A stretch of 64,000 nucleotides of DNA from Limnovirga soli (GTDB lineage: Bacteria; Bacteroidota; Bacteroidia; Chitinophagales; Chitinophagaceae): the NCBI RefSeq assembly GCF_013106755.1, contig NZ_WHPF01000001.1, positions 1-64,000 on the forward strand, written 5' to 3'. The notes beneath the pieces are model-generated. The model was not told the DNA's origin, did not search any database, and saw only the letters and a list, made by a program, of their open reading frames with translations. The position numbers and the translations under genes are program-made. Every line of letters begins with the position of its first letter. The first letter of the stretch is position 1. Below, piece after piece: positions 54,001-62,844 of this stretch.

Positions 54001-57000
54001 CATATGCATGTGTACCTGGAGTAACATTAAATACACCTGTACCTGTATAAGGACTGGTACCTCCCATGGCTGTTACGGTAACAGAAGCCAATCCATTGGT
54101 ACCCACATTACCTGCAGCAATACTCATGGTTAATTTATAAGGCTGAGAAACGGTAACTGATTTTGTATCATTACAACCTCTGGCATCGGTTACGGTATAA
54201 TTATAGGTACCTGCTGGTACTGTAAATGTACCTGTGCCGGTGTAGGGTAATGTACCACCTGCTGCAGTTACGTTAATGGTTGCTGTACCGCCATTACAGG
54301 TTATATTATTTTGTGAGGTTGTTACAACAAATGGCTGAGGTTGGGTAATTACTAAGGTTTTATTTGCAGTACAACCGTTTTTATCGGTCACTATATAATC
54401 ATTAGTACCGGCAAAAGCGGTAAAATTACCTGTACCAGTATAAGGTATTGAGCCGCCTGTTGCAGCAACCAACACATTGGTACTTGCACCATTGCATGAA
54501 ATTTCACCTGCAGTTGCTGTCATGCTTAAGGCGGCTGGTTGATTAATTACAATTGATTTTGTGGTGGTACATCCGCCTAATGATGTAACTGCTACGGTAT
54601 AATTACCGGTAACCAGGCCGCTAATATCTTTTGTGGTAGATGTGAAATTATTTGCACCTGTCCAGCTGTAAATAAAAGGAGCTGCACCGCCGGTGGCAGT
54701 AAGAGCTACTGAACCATCCTGTAATCCAAAACAACTAACATCAGAAATTACAGCGCTTAATACAGGGCTGCTACTTACACCTGTACCGCTAAGGGCAACA
54801 TTAAAGGAAGAAGCACCACCACCACTAACAGCAATATTGCCATTATAAGCAGCTGCTGCTACTGGAAGGAATTTAACATATATTGTTTGACTAATACTGC
54901 TGCCATAATTGGTTAAAGAAAGTGAATTGGTAAAAGTACCTGTAGCACTGGTTGAATAGCTATATCCGGATACAGGAGCCAATGAAATAGCTGAACCATT
55001 CAAATTCATCCCATTTATTACAAATGATTTTACATTACTACTATTTACACAAATGGGGTCAAATGTTGGTAAAGCAGCAACTGAAGCATATAATGAAGTG
55101 CCTGAAGACACTGTAATATCAAGTACTGAAACGCCAGACTGACCGCAACTTGTAGAAGCGGCAACTTTAATTCTGCCATTGGCACTGCCCCAGTTAATGG
55201 TTACAGATGCACCTACACTGCTACCGATAATTTTTGCACTTCCAGGAACTGTCCAGGTATATTGCATACCACTTATTGGAGTTACACTGTATACCAACCC
55301 TGTTTGATTTTGAGCTACTACTTTGTAACCGTTGATGGCACTTGGATTAGCAGGTATGCTTACCAGATTTTTTGTTTGTGAAACACTGCTTCCGCAGGTA
55401 TTATTTGCTGAAACTGCAAGAGCACCTGAATTAAAATTAGCAGGGGCACTCATGGTTAGTTGTGTACCACCATTTGAAGTAGAAACAATTGCACATCCGG
55501 CAGGTACTGTCCAGGTATATGATGTAGCATTGCTCACCGGGGCAATGGTATAATTAAAAATACCACCACCGCATAAGCCTTTGGCATCTGCTTCAGCACC
55601 GCTGATGGCTGCAGGTTTTACAGGGGCTACACCAGTACCGTTGGTTACTGTATATGGTGCGCTACCTGTACATCCGTTGGCATCAGTAACTTTATAACTG
55701 GCCCAGCCTGAAGAAACATTGGTAATGGTTCCTGCATTTGTATAAGGAGCTGTACCACCAGTAACATTTACATATACTGTAGTAGTGGTATTTTTACAAA
55801 TCATATCATCACCGGTTACACTTACACTAATAGGATCGGGTTGGGTAATGGTATAGGTTTTATTTATTTTACAAGCAGCAGCTGATAACACTTCCAGTGA
55901 ATAATCACCAGGAGTAAGACCTGTAATATCAGGAGTAGTATATTTTACTTTTCCACCTACATACCAGTTATAGGCAATAGTACCAAAACCACCAGTAGCT
56001 GTAATATCAATATTTCCGTTTTTAGCATTATAACAGGTAACATTAATCAGATTCTCTGTAATAACCGGAGAACTGTTAACCACAATAGCTTTTGCTAAAA
56101 TATTTTTCTGATTTACACCACCACCTGTAACAGGAATCAATCCTTCAAATGTTCCGGCATTAGCAGTGTTTACTTTTACATTAACTACAATATTAAGGGT
56201 AGCACCATAATCATTAAATATTAATGAATCGGCATACACATTATTAATTGTATCTAAAAATAAAAAGCCTTTTAACGGACCAACTTTTACAGGGCTTCCA
56301 TTAAGAAATGATCCGCCTAAAATAATTGGTTTAGCATCAACAGTACTGTTAATACAGGTGCTGTCGAATGATAAGGTATTGGTAACAAACAAACCAGTGT
56401 TTGAAGCGTTTTGATCAGGTCTTTCCAATTCAATAAGCGAGAACAATACATTCTCACTACTCATACTTTTAATATAAAAATCAGCACCTTTTAAACCACG
56501 GTTGCCAAAATAAGCATCTTCAATGGTGATAGAAGCTGTTTTCCATATATTGGTACCGGTACATGTAACACTAATAGAAGCTTTGTTTGCATCGTTTAAT
56601 GCATCATAAAATAACTGCCAGCTACCAGTGCCTCTGTCTAAGTAAACTACTTTTAGTAATATGGATGTTTTGGCTGCTAATGGTTCATAATTTAAAAAAT
56701 TACTATCCAGATCAAAATATAAAGCATTTTTGCCTTTTGCATTATCAAAGCCTCTGGCAAAACGGCCATACATAGAATTATAATTGGCAGATAAAACATT
56801 CCAGTAACCTACACTTGTTTCATTAGGTGTAATCTGGTGCATAAACCTGTCGTAATTACCGGCAAATACATTCCAACCTGCATCATTAATACCATTAGAA
56901 TTTAACTGTACCATTTCATTGGTACTTATAGCAGATTCTGGGTCATTTAATTTAGCACCATAAGCCATAAAAGGGGCTACTACACTTGTTAATCTTTCTA

Positions 57001-58120
57001 CTGTTCTGGTAGCCGGTCCGTAAACTGATTCAGGGAATCGAACAACATCTGCGGCATCCAACCCATCGCGTAATGCACACATGGCATGTGCACTTTTAGG
57101 TGCATATTTTTCGCCTGCATATTTATCATAAAAAGAAAAAGAAGAATCATAATTAGCATCCAGAATTTGATCATATCCCTGATTGCTCATATCCACACCC
57201 CAGTGTAGCATATAGGTCATCAAGGCAAACATATTACGGTATTTTCCATCCAGCCACATGTTTGAAAACACAGCACCACCGGTAATTTCAGAACGTGACC
57301 TCATATAAGGGTCACTGGTATTAAACTGTGGTTCATTTAATAATGGGTATAACCATTCTTTTTTGCTTACTTCATCATTTAACTGGTATCCTTTACCAAT
57401 AGAACCTGTTTTAATCCATCCGCCAGGGCAATTATCTCTAAACCAGATAGCCTGGTCAGCACCATCATTTTTAGGGTTACTACCAATATTAATTTTAGGA
57501 TTTGTATTTAGGTATTCATTATAATAATATAGTGTAAATTCTTTGTATAAATCAAAAAACTGTGAACCTGAAATCTGGTATTGAGGCTCTACATTTCCTT
57601 TATAGCTAATATAATCTCCGGTGCTGCCTAAACAGGCTTCTACAGAAATTATTTTATTACGCATGGTATCAGGTAATGATTCAACATGTTGGTGTACAGT
57701 GCTGATCATTCTTTTAAAGAATAATTTATAATCAGCATCCATATAGTAAGGAGACCATCCAACGGTATTACCCATATTATCAGTTTCCATTACTTTGGGT
57801 ACACCATTACTATATAACCATTGTGGTGCGTCCTCTTTGGTAAAAATCATCAAAACAACCGGCAAATCATCCTGACTGCGGGCTTCCAAACAGCTATCAA
57901 AATAGCGCCAGTCCCATACATTGGGGGCTGTTTCAATTACCTGCCAGGCAATACTAAATAAACGGCCATGTATTTCGGGATATTTGTCTTTATCGAGTGC
58001 ATCGCTGTGGCTTTGCCAAATTCCAAAAGCCTCTTTTAATGTATCGGTAGTTTGAGCTTGGGTACTGGTAAACATCATGCAAAGCGTGCTGAAAGCCAGG
58101 ATAGAAAATAACTTTTTCAT
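51023..58120 (-). CDS. Giant T9SS type A secreted protein with glycosidase-like head and SprB-like repeats, 2365 aa
   Basis: The signal peptide ends STQAQ (residue 23). Residues ~25-470 resemble a glycoside hydrolase TIM barrel: WDWRYFDSCLEARSQDDLPV, then ISVEACLGSTGDY (Glu near 161) and LLNEPQF (Glu near 263), possible catalytic acids. Residues ~480-590 look like a carbohydrate-binding sandwich. The rest is modular: three copies of a ~95-residue sandwich (SFVINGMNLNGSAISLAPV; SFTLTGSALNGFDVIIGAV), SprB-like ~68-residue repeats (ATGGTLPYTGTGTF, then YTVTDANGC), at least seven in a row in the middle, and PKD/Ig-like modules between (TYSWYTPAGTSISSTSADG). The end is a T9SS type A sorting domain (PNPVKDIAYMVFN, then NGMYLVTMINADG). 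Family of the head is inferred only. Confidence 0.85.
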   Translation of the reverse strand: MKKLFSILAFSTLCMMFTSTQAQTTDTLKEAFGIWQSHSDALDKDKYPEIHGRLFSIAWQVIETAPNVWDWRYFDSCLEARSQDDLPVVLMIFTKEDAPQWLYSNGVPKVMETDNMGNTVGWSPYYMDADYKLFFKRMISTVHQHVESLPDTMRNKIISVEACLGSTGDYISYKGNVEPQYQISGSQFFDLYKEFTLYYYNEYLNTNPKINIGSNPKNDGADQAIWFRDNCPGGWIKTGSIGKGYQLNDEVSKKEWLYPLLNEPQFNTSDPYMRSRSEITGGAVFSNMWLDGKYRNMFALMTYMLHWGVDMSNQGYDQILDANYDSSFSFYDKYAGEKYAPKSAHAMCALRDGLDAADVVRFPESVYGPATRTVERLTSVVAPFMAYGAKLNDPESAISTNEMVQLNSNGINDAGWNVFAGNYDRFMHQITPNETSVGYWNVLSANYNSMYGRFARGFDNAKGKNALYFDLDSNFLNYEPLAAKTSILLKVVYLDRGTGSWQLFYDALNDANKASISVTCTGTNIWKTASITIEDAYFGNRGLKGADFYIKSMSSENVLFSLIELERPDQNASNTGLFVTNTLSFDSTCINSTVDAKPIILGGSFLNGSPVKVGPLKGFLFLDTINNVYADSLIFNDYGATLNIVVNVKVNTANAGTFEGLIPVTGGGVNQKNILAKAIVVNSSPVITENLINVTCYNAKNGNIDITATGGFGTIAYNWYVGGKVKYTTPDITGLTPGDYSLEVLSAAACKINKTYTITQPDPISVSVTGDDMICKNTTTTVYVNVTGGTAPYTNAGTITNVSSGWASYKVTDANGCTGSAPYTVTNGTGVAPVKPAAISGAEADAKGLCGGGIFNYTIAPVSNATSYTWTVPAGCAIVSTSNGGTQLTMSAPANFNSGALAVSANNTCGSSVSQTKNLVSIPANPSAINGYKVVAQNQTGLVYSVTPISGMQYTWTVPGSAKIIGSSVGASVTINWGSANGRIKVAASTSCGQSGVSVLDITVSSGTSLYASVAALPTFDPICVNSSNVKSFVINGMNLNGSAISLAPVSGYSYSTSATGTFTNSLSLTNYGSSISQTIYVKFLPVAAAAYNGNIAVSGGGASSFNVALSGTGVSSSPVLSAVISDVSCFGLQDGSVALTATGGAAPFIYSWTGANNFTSTTKDISGLVTGNYTVAVTSLGGCTTTKSIVINQPAALSMTATAGEISCNGASTNVLVAATGGSIPYTGTGNFTAFAGTNDYIVTDKNGCTANKTLVITQPQPFVVTTSQNNITCNGGTATINVTAAGGTLPYTGTGTFTVPAGTYNYTVTDARGCNDTKSVTVSQPYKLTMSIAAGNVGTNGLASVTVTAMGGTSPYTGTGVFNVTPGTHAYVVTDANGCSATGSVTINPLSDLTAQANAGTIMCKNGTTYIVVTATGGLAPYSGVGTYTVTAGQYNYKVTDAIGNVAFANVTVNQPEELVAAANANAILCYNGSTTINVSATGGTAPYLNTGLFTVKAGTYSYNITDANGCKDTASIVVNQPQVLSSTVTAGTIICNGSTANVTVSATGGTLPYTGTGTFAETAGAHIYTVTDANGCTSVKNLTLVQPSVLNTNVKASAIVCAGGSSTVTVTANGGVAPYIGTGTFNITAGTYTYTVTDAYGCAVPKTIVLEEGTLTTPAKPGIINGLNADTLGVCGTATFVYNIDTVPNAATYSWYTPAGTSISSTSADGTTMRLIVNGNFVADSIYVTANNVCGISERTGKFITATPAQPSAINGLTSVNPLKVNVSYSVNGKTSLNYFWTVPQDATIVSGQNTDAIKVNWGINPGTITVRAFNGCDTSAPISLYVGVATGSLSTSVNALPAFDTICVNSISDAKSFTLTGSALNGFDVIIGAVSGYTFSTTNYGTYTDSLIISGYGTSINKSIFVKFNPNGAGNYNGVIPVYGGGANTASVNLLAAAVQSAPALSAQITNITCNGLKNGAIDLTTTGGVGPFAYNWNGTGSFDKSQQDISGLSAVNYTVTVTAYGGCTSSATYTVNQPAALAVSVSADAMICKNTTTNVYVSAAGGTLPYTGTGTFTAASGSSPYTVTDANGCAVTKSITIANGAGVAPAKPVSINSTSDAKGLCGGGSFTFTIDPVATATSYSWAIPANTSISSKSPDGTQIVLSVPANFNTGTLNVTANNSCGISAAQTKSLTVIPAKPAVINGSTSAKAQQTGMVYSTSGIAGLTYTWTVPAGATITAGQNTPTITVKWGNNAGNVNVKAVSNCGSSSNTSLYVGILPSFSGQNGLEASSTSKVSNPLIMPNPVKDIAYMVFNADTSMQYNIIISNLAGKVLQQLQGVTVQGENRIKIDARNYANGMYLVTMINADGTRTNMKLIKE

Positions 58121-58583
58121 TTTTCACAGTTTAAGGTATATAGGGTGTTGCTTTCGCTTTCTATCTTCTTGAATCCATCACAAAGGTCATACACCCAGGG
58201 CCGGAGCGGTGTAGTATACGATGCCTATAAACCTTACCCGTGTACTGTTTTTTTCGTAGAAATTATTCTACACAAAACTCATATATAGCCAGAGATGTTA
58301 ATGTTTGGCCGGATCAAAGCAGGTATTAATCGTTATTATTCAGCCAGTTAAGGCTAAAGCTACTGGGTGGGCATGGGTGCATCAGGCAACATCGTTGTGT
58401 CACTCACTTGTACACCATCAAAATGGCAGCAAAGAATTATGTGTAAATGGGGGAATATGTAGAGAATGGCTGTAAAAAGCTTCTGGTTAAAATAATTTCT
58501 GAATACAAAAAACATTGTAATAGGCAACAAGCTTATGTTATGTAAAACACAAAACCGATATTAGATAATACCAGCGGCAGTTC
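58121..58583. other. Intergenic region upstream of the giant gene
   Basis: 463 bp without a gene. It holds a perfect hairpin GTAGAA/TTCTAC at 58256-58271, an inverted repeat TACACC/GGTGTA around 58191-58213 in an unusually GC-rich stretch, and the variant repeat copy at 58390-58414. GACCTTTG at about 58182-58189 (minus) is one base off the -7 consensus. Confidence 0.5.
58390..58414 (-). repeat. GTGCGACGCAAG element, variant copy 23 (minus)
   Basis: GTTGTGTCACTCACTTGTAC at 58394-58413 on the plus strand. Like copy 11 it has the GAGTGACAC core. It faces copy 22 across the giant gene. Confidence 0.6.
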
Positions 58584-59033
58584 TTAATATTTTTCTGCAG
58601 GAAATCTAACAATGTTTGGGAAAAGCATGTTCAAAAAGATGATGCAAAAAGATATTCCAAAAAGTATAGCACCCCATTTTGAATTTGAAGAATCAACCGG
58701 GTTGGTATAATATAAGTCATGCTTTATATTGTGAAGTAAAGTTACACTATCCCCAATTTTATAATTTATGCAGGCTTGGCTTCCTACATTTACGATATGA
58801 TTAGCTCTGTTATGAAGAATTACAATAAAATTCCTTTTGCCTCCATCATATACGCTGCAAACTATATCTTTAATAGGTACTCTTACATTATCACCAGAAA
58901 TTTGAGTTTCATTCTCCATCTTATACCTAGAGTACAATACTAAAAAAGCGATAAATAGCACACACAATGTAATCACATAAACATATTTATCATATGGGGT
59001 CGAATTTTGTCTGCCAATCTTGTTCTTTTTCAT
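58584..59033 (-). CDS. Hypothetical membrane protein, 149 aa
   Basis: Not recognised. Two membrane segments, residues ~18-36 (YVYVITLCVLFIAFLVLYS) and ~120-138 (WGAILFGISFCIIFLNMLFP), enclose an ~80-residue beta-rich loop (GDNVRVPIKDIVCSVYDGGK, then NFIVILHNRANHIVNVG). The hairpin topology with an extracytoplasmic middle resembles DUF3592-type proteins, but no signature is clear. It is a lone gene between the giant gene and the comM remnant. Confidence 0.55.
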   Translation of the reverse strand: MKKNKIGRQNSTPYDKYVYVITLCVLFIAFLVLYSRYKMENETQISGDNVRVPIKDIVCSVYDGGKRNFIVILHNRANHIVNVGSQACINYKIGDSVTLLHNIKHDLYYTNPVDSSNSKWGAILFGISFCIIFLNMLFPNIVRFPAEKY

Positions 59034-59174
59034 AGCTTATTGTATATAAACCTGTATGTAAATGCTGGCAACCACCATTTATTAATATGTAAAATTCCTT
59101 CTTTCAAAACCTCAAATAAGTTCCCAGCCCATTCACAGCTTTATTTACCCTTTGCTGCGGCCCCACATTCAACC

Positions 59175-59224
59175 GCACAAGTGTGCGACGCAAGTAAAGC
59201 TACATTTATAGTAAATGCCGGGCT
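59175..59224 (+). repeat. GTGCGACGCAAG element, copy 24 (plus)
   Basis: GCACAAGTGTGCGACGCAAG, then TAAAGCTACATTTATAG, ending AATGCCGGGCT. It lies after the comM stop codon and is the last copy before the island; no copy occurs from 59225 to 64000. Confidence 0.9.
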
Positions 59225-59237
59225 AATAATCTGTCAA

Positions 59238-59728
59238 TTATCCGGCCCAGCCTTCCCTGTCTAAACTGCGGTACTGTATGGCTTCGGCAAGGTGCTCGGC
59301 TTTAATATCGGTACTGGCCGCTAAATCAGCAATGGTGCGGCTTACCTTTAAAATACGGTCGTAGGCACGGGCACTTAAATTTAGGCGTTCCATGGCTTTT
59401 TTAAGCAAGGCTTCACCAGCCTGGTTAATGGCGCAAATATGCCGTAGTTGCTTGCTGCTCATTTGCGCATTGGCATACATGCCGGGCGTATCTTTATAGC
59501 GCTCTGTTTGTATTTCCCTTGCCTGTATAACCCGCTGTCTGATGCTGGCAGAGTCTTCGCCTACGTTGTTTTTATTGCTTAGCTCGCTAAAAGGTACGGG
59601 GGTAACTTCTACATGCAGGTCAATCCTGTCGAGCAATGGACCAGATATTTTATTGAGGTATTTTTGCACGGCACCCGGCGGGCAGGTGCACTCCTTTTCA
59701 GGATGATTATAGTAACCACAGGGGCACT
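59238..59728 (-). pseudogene. comM: comM/yifB (Mg-chelatase-like AAA+) 3' fragment, cut by the island
   Basis: The C-terminal ~160 residues of the ComM/YifB family: ECPCGYYNHPEKECTCPPGA, then YLNKISGPLLDRIDLHVEV, SSKQLRHICAINQAGEALL, then LNLSARAYDRILKVSRTIAD and HLAEAIQYRSLD. In intact homologues the text before CPCGYY is MNP and about 330 residues with the Walker motifs precede it. Here everything upstream is the serine recombinase read in another frame. The open frame to 59885 is therefore not native. ComM promotes branch migration in natural transformation. The missing 5' part should lie at the island's far end, beyond the window. Confidence 0.9.
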
Positions 59729-61206
59729 CCTGCGTTGCCTTTTCTCGCCATTTCTGAAAGGGGTTGCGAAGCGGGCAGATATGCCAGAGCGATATTAATC
59801 TGACCTTCCCCAACTTCAATATGGTCTGTAATAGTCTCAATAATGGATCTTTTTTCATCAAATGACAGGTTAACCCAATTCGCATATAAATCCTTTGCTT
59901 CCTCTATGACGGTTTCAGAGGAAAGCTGTTGAATTTTCAAGAAATCAATTTCGGCTTCCAGTTCTGGTAATTGATCTTCAAGCTGCTTCAATTGCTCCTT
60001 CAATGGAGCATAAAAGCTCTGAAAATCCTCCTTTTCAATTTCTCCTGCTACTCGTAGGTTCCATTGGATTTCAAGCCGCTTTCTGAGTTTTTGTATATCT
60101 GTGGCGATGGCAGTAGCTAAAATTTGCTTTTCTTGAATCACTTGGCCAGTTCTTGCCGCAATTGATTCAACATCCCCATCTACCAATAAAAAGGTTTTCA
60201 ATTGCTCATGAAATATCTCATCCATGTCTTCTACAGCAATCTTCCGTTTGCATCCGGTGCATTTATAAACCGGGTTTTCATTATAAACATACATTTTTGC
60301 GCCACAACTGCAATGCACAAATCCTGAGAGTAAATATGCTACTTTAGGGCCTATCGCTGATTTTCTCTTGGTCTGCATTTCAATTAATGCATTACACTCA
60401 TCCCAAAGCTCAGCTGATATAATTGCAGGACAAGGTATTTCAACCCATTCAGCTTCCGGCTTTATAACCCATTTCTTTCCTTCCCCAGTACTTCTTGTAT
60501 AGTTTGCCCGGCGAATCCCCTTTGCAGTTGGGTCTTGTAACAACCTCAAAATAGTTGTATCACTAAATAATGACCCGTTTCGGGTTCTATATCCCATTCT
60601 ATTGAGTTCAGATGCAGTTGCTTTTTTACGCTTAGTTTTGAGAAAAAGCTCGTACATCACTTTCCGAATCGGTGCTTCATTTGCATCAATGACCAACTCC
60701 TTCCCTTCCCATTTATATCCAAAAGAGGCCTGACCACCAAGCGGTTTCCCCATTTTTGCTCGAATGGGGACAGATGCAGCCACCCGTTCTGCAATCTCTT
60801 CTCGTTCCCATTGTGCCATTGCTGCTATCATTGTATAGAATAACCGACCTGCTGGAGAGGAAGTATCGATAGATTCAGCCAGGGAGATAAGGTCAGCATT
60901 ATATCCTCTAAATATTTCTGATATTTCAAGTAATTCTTTTGTGTTCCTTGCTAATCGTGCAAGCTTAGAAAAAATAAGCCCGGTGATGTTACCTTCTGCA
61001 AGATCATGCAACATTCTTTTTGTTTCAGAATATTGCATTATTGATTTCCCAGAAAGAGCATCTAACTGATATACGGTTATCACATTCCAGCCCTTTGCTT
61101 CTGCATACATTCTTGCCCTCCGCTCATGGTGCTCTGGACTATCACCTTGAACCTGCATGTCAGTTGAAACGCGAATCCATATACCCACATTTTTCTTTGC
61201 TTCCAT
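59707..61206 (-). CDS. Large serine recombinase (integrase), 499 aa
   Basis: Site-specific integrase of the large serine recombinase group. The catalytic Ser14 is in GIWIRVSTDMQ. The resolvase domain includes LIFSKLARLARNTKELLEI and GRLFYTMIAAMAQWEREEIA. A recombinase domain (PLGGQASFGYKWEG) and a zinc ribbon (CSCGAKM, then YKCTGC, residues ~305-335) follow. A long coiled coil (~345-440) carries the tail. The last codons (VPLWLL and the stop) overlap the comM remnant by about 20 bases, so the stop codon is supplied by the integration site. That places the attachment site at the gene's 3' end and identifies this enzyme as the one that inserted the island. Confidence 0.95.
   Translation of the reverse strand: MEAKKNVGIWIRVSTDMQVQGDSPEHHERRARMYAEAKGWNVITVYQLDALSGKSIMQYSETKRMLHDLAEGNITGLIFSKLARLARNTKELLEISEIFRGYNADLISLAESIDTSSPAGRLFYTMIAAMAQWEREEIAERVAASVPIRAKMGKPLGGQASFGYKWEGKELVIDANEAPIRKVMYELFLKTKRKKATASELNRMGYRTRNGSLFSDTTILRLLQDPTAKGIRRANYTRSTGEGKKWVIKPEAEWVEIPCPAIISAELWDECNALIEMQTKRKSAIGPKVAYLLSGFVHCSCGAKMYVYNENPVYKCTGCKRKIAVEDMDEIFHEQLKTFLLVDGDVESIAARTGQVIQEKQILATAIATDIQKLRKRLEIQWNLRVAGEIEKEDFQSFYAPLKEQLKQLEDQLPELEAEIDFLKIQQLSSETVIEEAKDLYANWVNLSFDEKRSIIETITDHIEVGEGQINIALAYLPASQPLSEMARKGNAGVPLWLL
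59717..59732. other. Attachment site of the island in comM
   Basis: On the minus strand the junction lies within GGAGTGCCCCTGTGGTTACT. The right part (TGCCCCTGTGGTTACTAT) fits native comM coding for CPCGYY; the upstream bases belong to the recombinase gene. The crossover dinucleotide cannot be fixed without the other end. Confidence 0.65.
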
Positions 61207-61924
61207 GAGAAATTACCTTTGCTTAAAGATACAAAATGATTAGAAAAAATACAGAGCTTTGCGCCTATATTCGATGATTTTATGCACCTATTATTCTTAA
61301 AAACCAAGGATAATAATGCCACTTCTATTTATCGAATATTTCAAAAGACGAAAAGTTTTTTTGCTTATTTTATCCTGCTATTGCTGATTTCAAAATAAAT
61401 CGTAAAGAAATAATTTAATCAAGAAAGAACCACTACTTCAACAAAAAGCCCTATTCTACTATTTCCAAATTTCAATCTTCAATGACTCAGGAATTTTGAA
61501 TTAATGAAAATAAAATCACCGTCAGACTATGCAGGGCAGAACATTTTTCACGTGAGTGTTCTGGATTATGAGTAAAACCACAACAGTAGGGAATTGGGCC
61601 AAAAAAGATGAGAATAATTATAAATTAAAAACCGCCATTTCTAACGGTAAATAATCTTGAACAGAAAGAACACTATCAATTTATGTGCTGTGAAGCTCGC
61701 ATTGAATAACTCTAATTAGGTGATTTCATTGCAGGGATTTACCATTTTGTAAAAGTACGAATAATTTGTAATTTAGTGGTGTTATTGCAAAAGCAGTAAA
61801 ACGATAAAACCAAGAGCGGAGCAATACGAGCGAAAGGTAACGTTTAAAGTTACTTTTGAGGAAATGATAGCCATATCTGCTACTGATGCAAGGACTAAGA
61901 AATAAGAACCTAGAAAGAAATAAT
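61207..61924. other. Intergenic region upstream of the recombinase
   Basis: 718 bp with no convincing gene. It contains the inverted repeat CAGAACA/TGTTCTG at 61537-61563 and the near-palindrome GTAACGTTTAAAGTTAC at about 61836-61852, 75-90 bp before the next ATG; either may be a regulator site. Base composition is AT-rich, with no copy of the interspersed element. Confidence 0.5.
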
Positions 61925-62146
61925 ATGGAAAATATACAAGTTGGTGATACTGTTAGGCATAAAACAAGAATATTGATAAGTGGTGGGTTGGCGTTTAATG
62001 TATTAGAAGTCGAAGGCACTAAAGCCTTATGCGAGTTTTTTGATACTGATCCAGACCAAACCACGAAACAGGAATGGTTTGACATTTCTGATTTAATCCT
62101 TATTCACAAGGTGGAAGGCGGATTTAGGAATCTGGGTGAATCCTAA
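61925..62146 (+). CDS. Small SH3-like protein (possibly DUF2158/YodC-like), 73 aa
   Basis: The ATG at 61925 (MENIQVGDTVRHKTRIL) is preferred to a frame opening at 61886. The GDTV start, a Gly-Gly turn (ISGGLAFNVLEV), then ALCEFFD and a C-terminal DISDLILI fit a small beta-barrel of the YodC/DUF2158 type. The match is by pattern only. It is the only plus-strand gene on the island. Function unknown. Confidence 0.55.
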   Translation: MENIQVGDTVRHKTRILISGGLAFNVLEVEGTKALCEFFDTDPDQTTKQEWFDISDLILIHKVEGGFRNLGES

Positions 62147-62194
62147 TATTTGTTTTGTCCCAATACCTATACTTTTGCCAATAATTTAAATAAA

Positions 62195-62836
62195 TTACAA
62201 TTGGGAAGTTAAAACCATTCCTCCGGCATAATGCCCATTATAAAAATTGAAATGCCAAATTGAATCAAAATCACTTTCTTCCACTTTGTTATATTGATAT
62301 TTGAAATACCCATTTGCAATTGAATTCTCATATAACTTAACATTGAAAATACTTTGGGGCTCTTTAAACCAAAAAGTGCTAATACTTGCATTATTACTAA
62401 TTATTTTACCGTAATGATGGAAAAACAAACCCCTAATTAGCCTTTCTATTGTCCTACAATGGGCTTCATTATCCCATGGCACAGCCATTCCTTTTCCTGT
62501 TATAATTCCTGAATCCGTTGCAATATTCACTGGATACATTGAATTGAAAATATTCTTTCTTAATTTATAATTATGTTTTGCGGATGGCAAAACACCTTCC
62601 TTAAAAAGCCTTTCAGATTCACCACCCTGCCTTGCTATGTGCATACCTAGGTAGACCTTAAATTTTTCATCAGATTTTGAAGCATCATTATTGCACATCA
62701 AACAACAAGGCACAGTAATTAAATCATCTGGCCGTGGTTTGTTAAAGATTGATTTCGGTGGCACATGATCCTTTGTTGTAGCCTCTCTGATACCACAATA
62801 GCAACAAAATATAATCGGAATATCTTTATTATTCAT
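62195..62836 (-). CDS. HNH-like protein with zinc-binding cysteines, 213 aa
   Basis: The N-terminal FCCYCG, then KDHVPPKSIF, then VPCCLMCNNDASKSDEKF is an HNH-type treble-clef arrangement: a CxxC pair, an Asp-His, a second CxxC with Asn, and the Ser-Asp-Glu phrase. The rest (residues ~70-213) is not recognised but contains a Trp/Phe-rich end (IWHFNFYNGHYAGGM). The ATG at 62836 is 8 bp after the ImmA gene's stop; an earlier ATG at 62857 would overlap it. Nuclease activity is plausible but unproven. It follows the ImmA-like gene as part of one operon. Confidence 0.7.
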   Translation of the reverse strand: MNNKDIPIIFCCYCGIREATTKDHVPPKSIFNKPRPDDLITVPCCLMCNNDASKSDEKFKVYLGMHIARQGGESERLFKEGVLPSAKHNYKLRKNIFNSMYPVNIATDSGIITGKGMAVPWDNEAHCRTIERLIRGLFFHHYGKIISNNASISTFWFKEPQSIFNVKLYENSIANGYFKYQYNKVEESDFDSIWHFNFYNGHYAGGMVLTSQL

Positions 62837-62844
62837 AGCGAAAT

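Noticed and set aside
3694-59224. CRISPR array from the recurring element
   Set aside because: Copies are kilobases apart and in both orientations, with no regular spacers and no cas genes.
3694-59224. Transcription terminators formed by single copies of the interspersed element
   Set aside because: A single copy has only a tiny internal palindrome (TGCGACGCA) and no following T run; clear terminators are separate hairpins next to it (20641, 46006).
59729-59885. N-terminal part of the comM reading frame
   Set aside because: It is the serine recombinase gene read in another frame; native comM sequence stops at about 59728.
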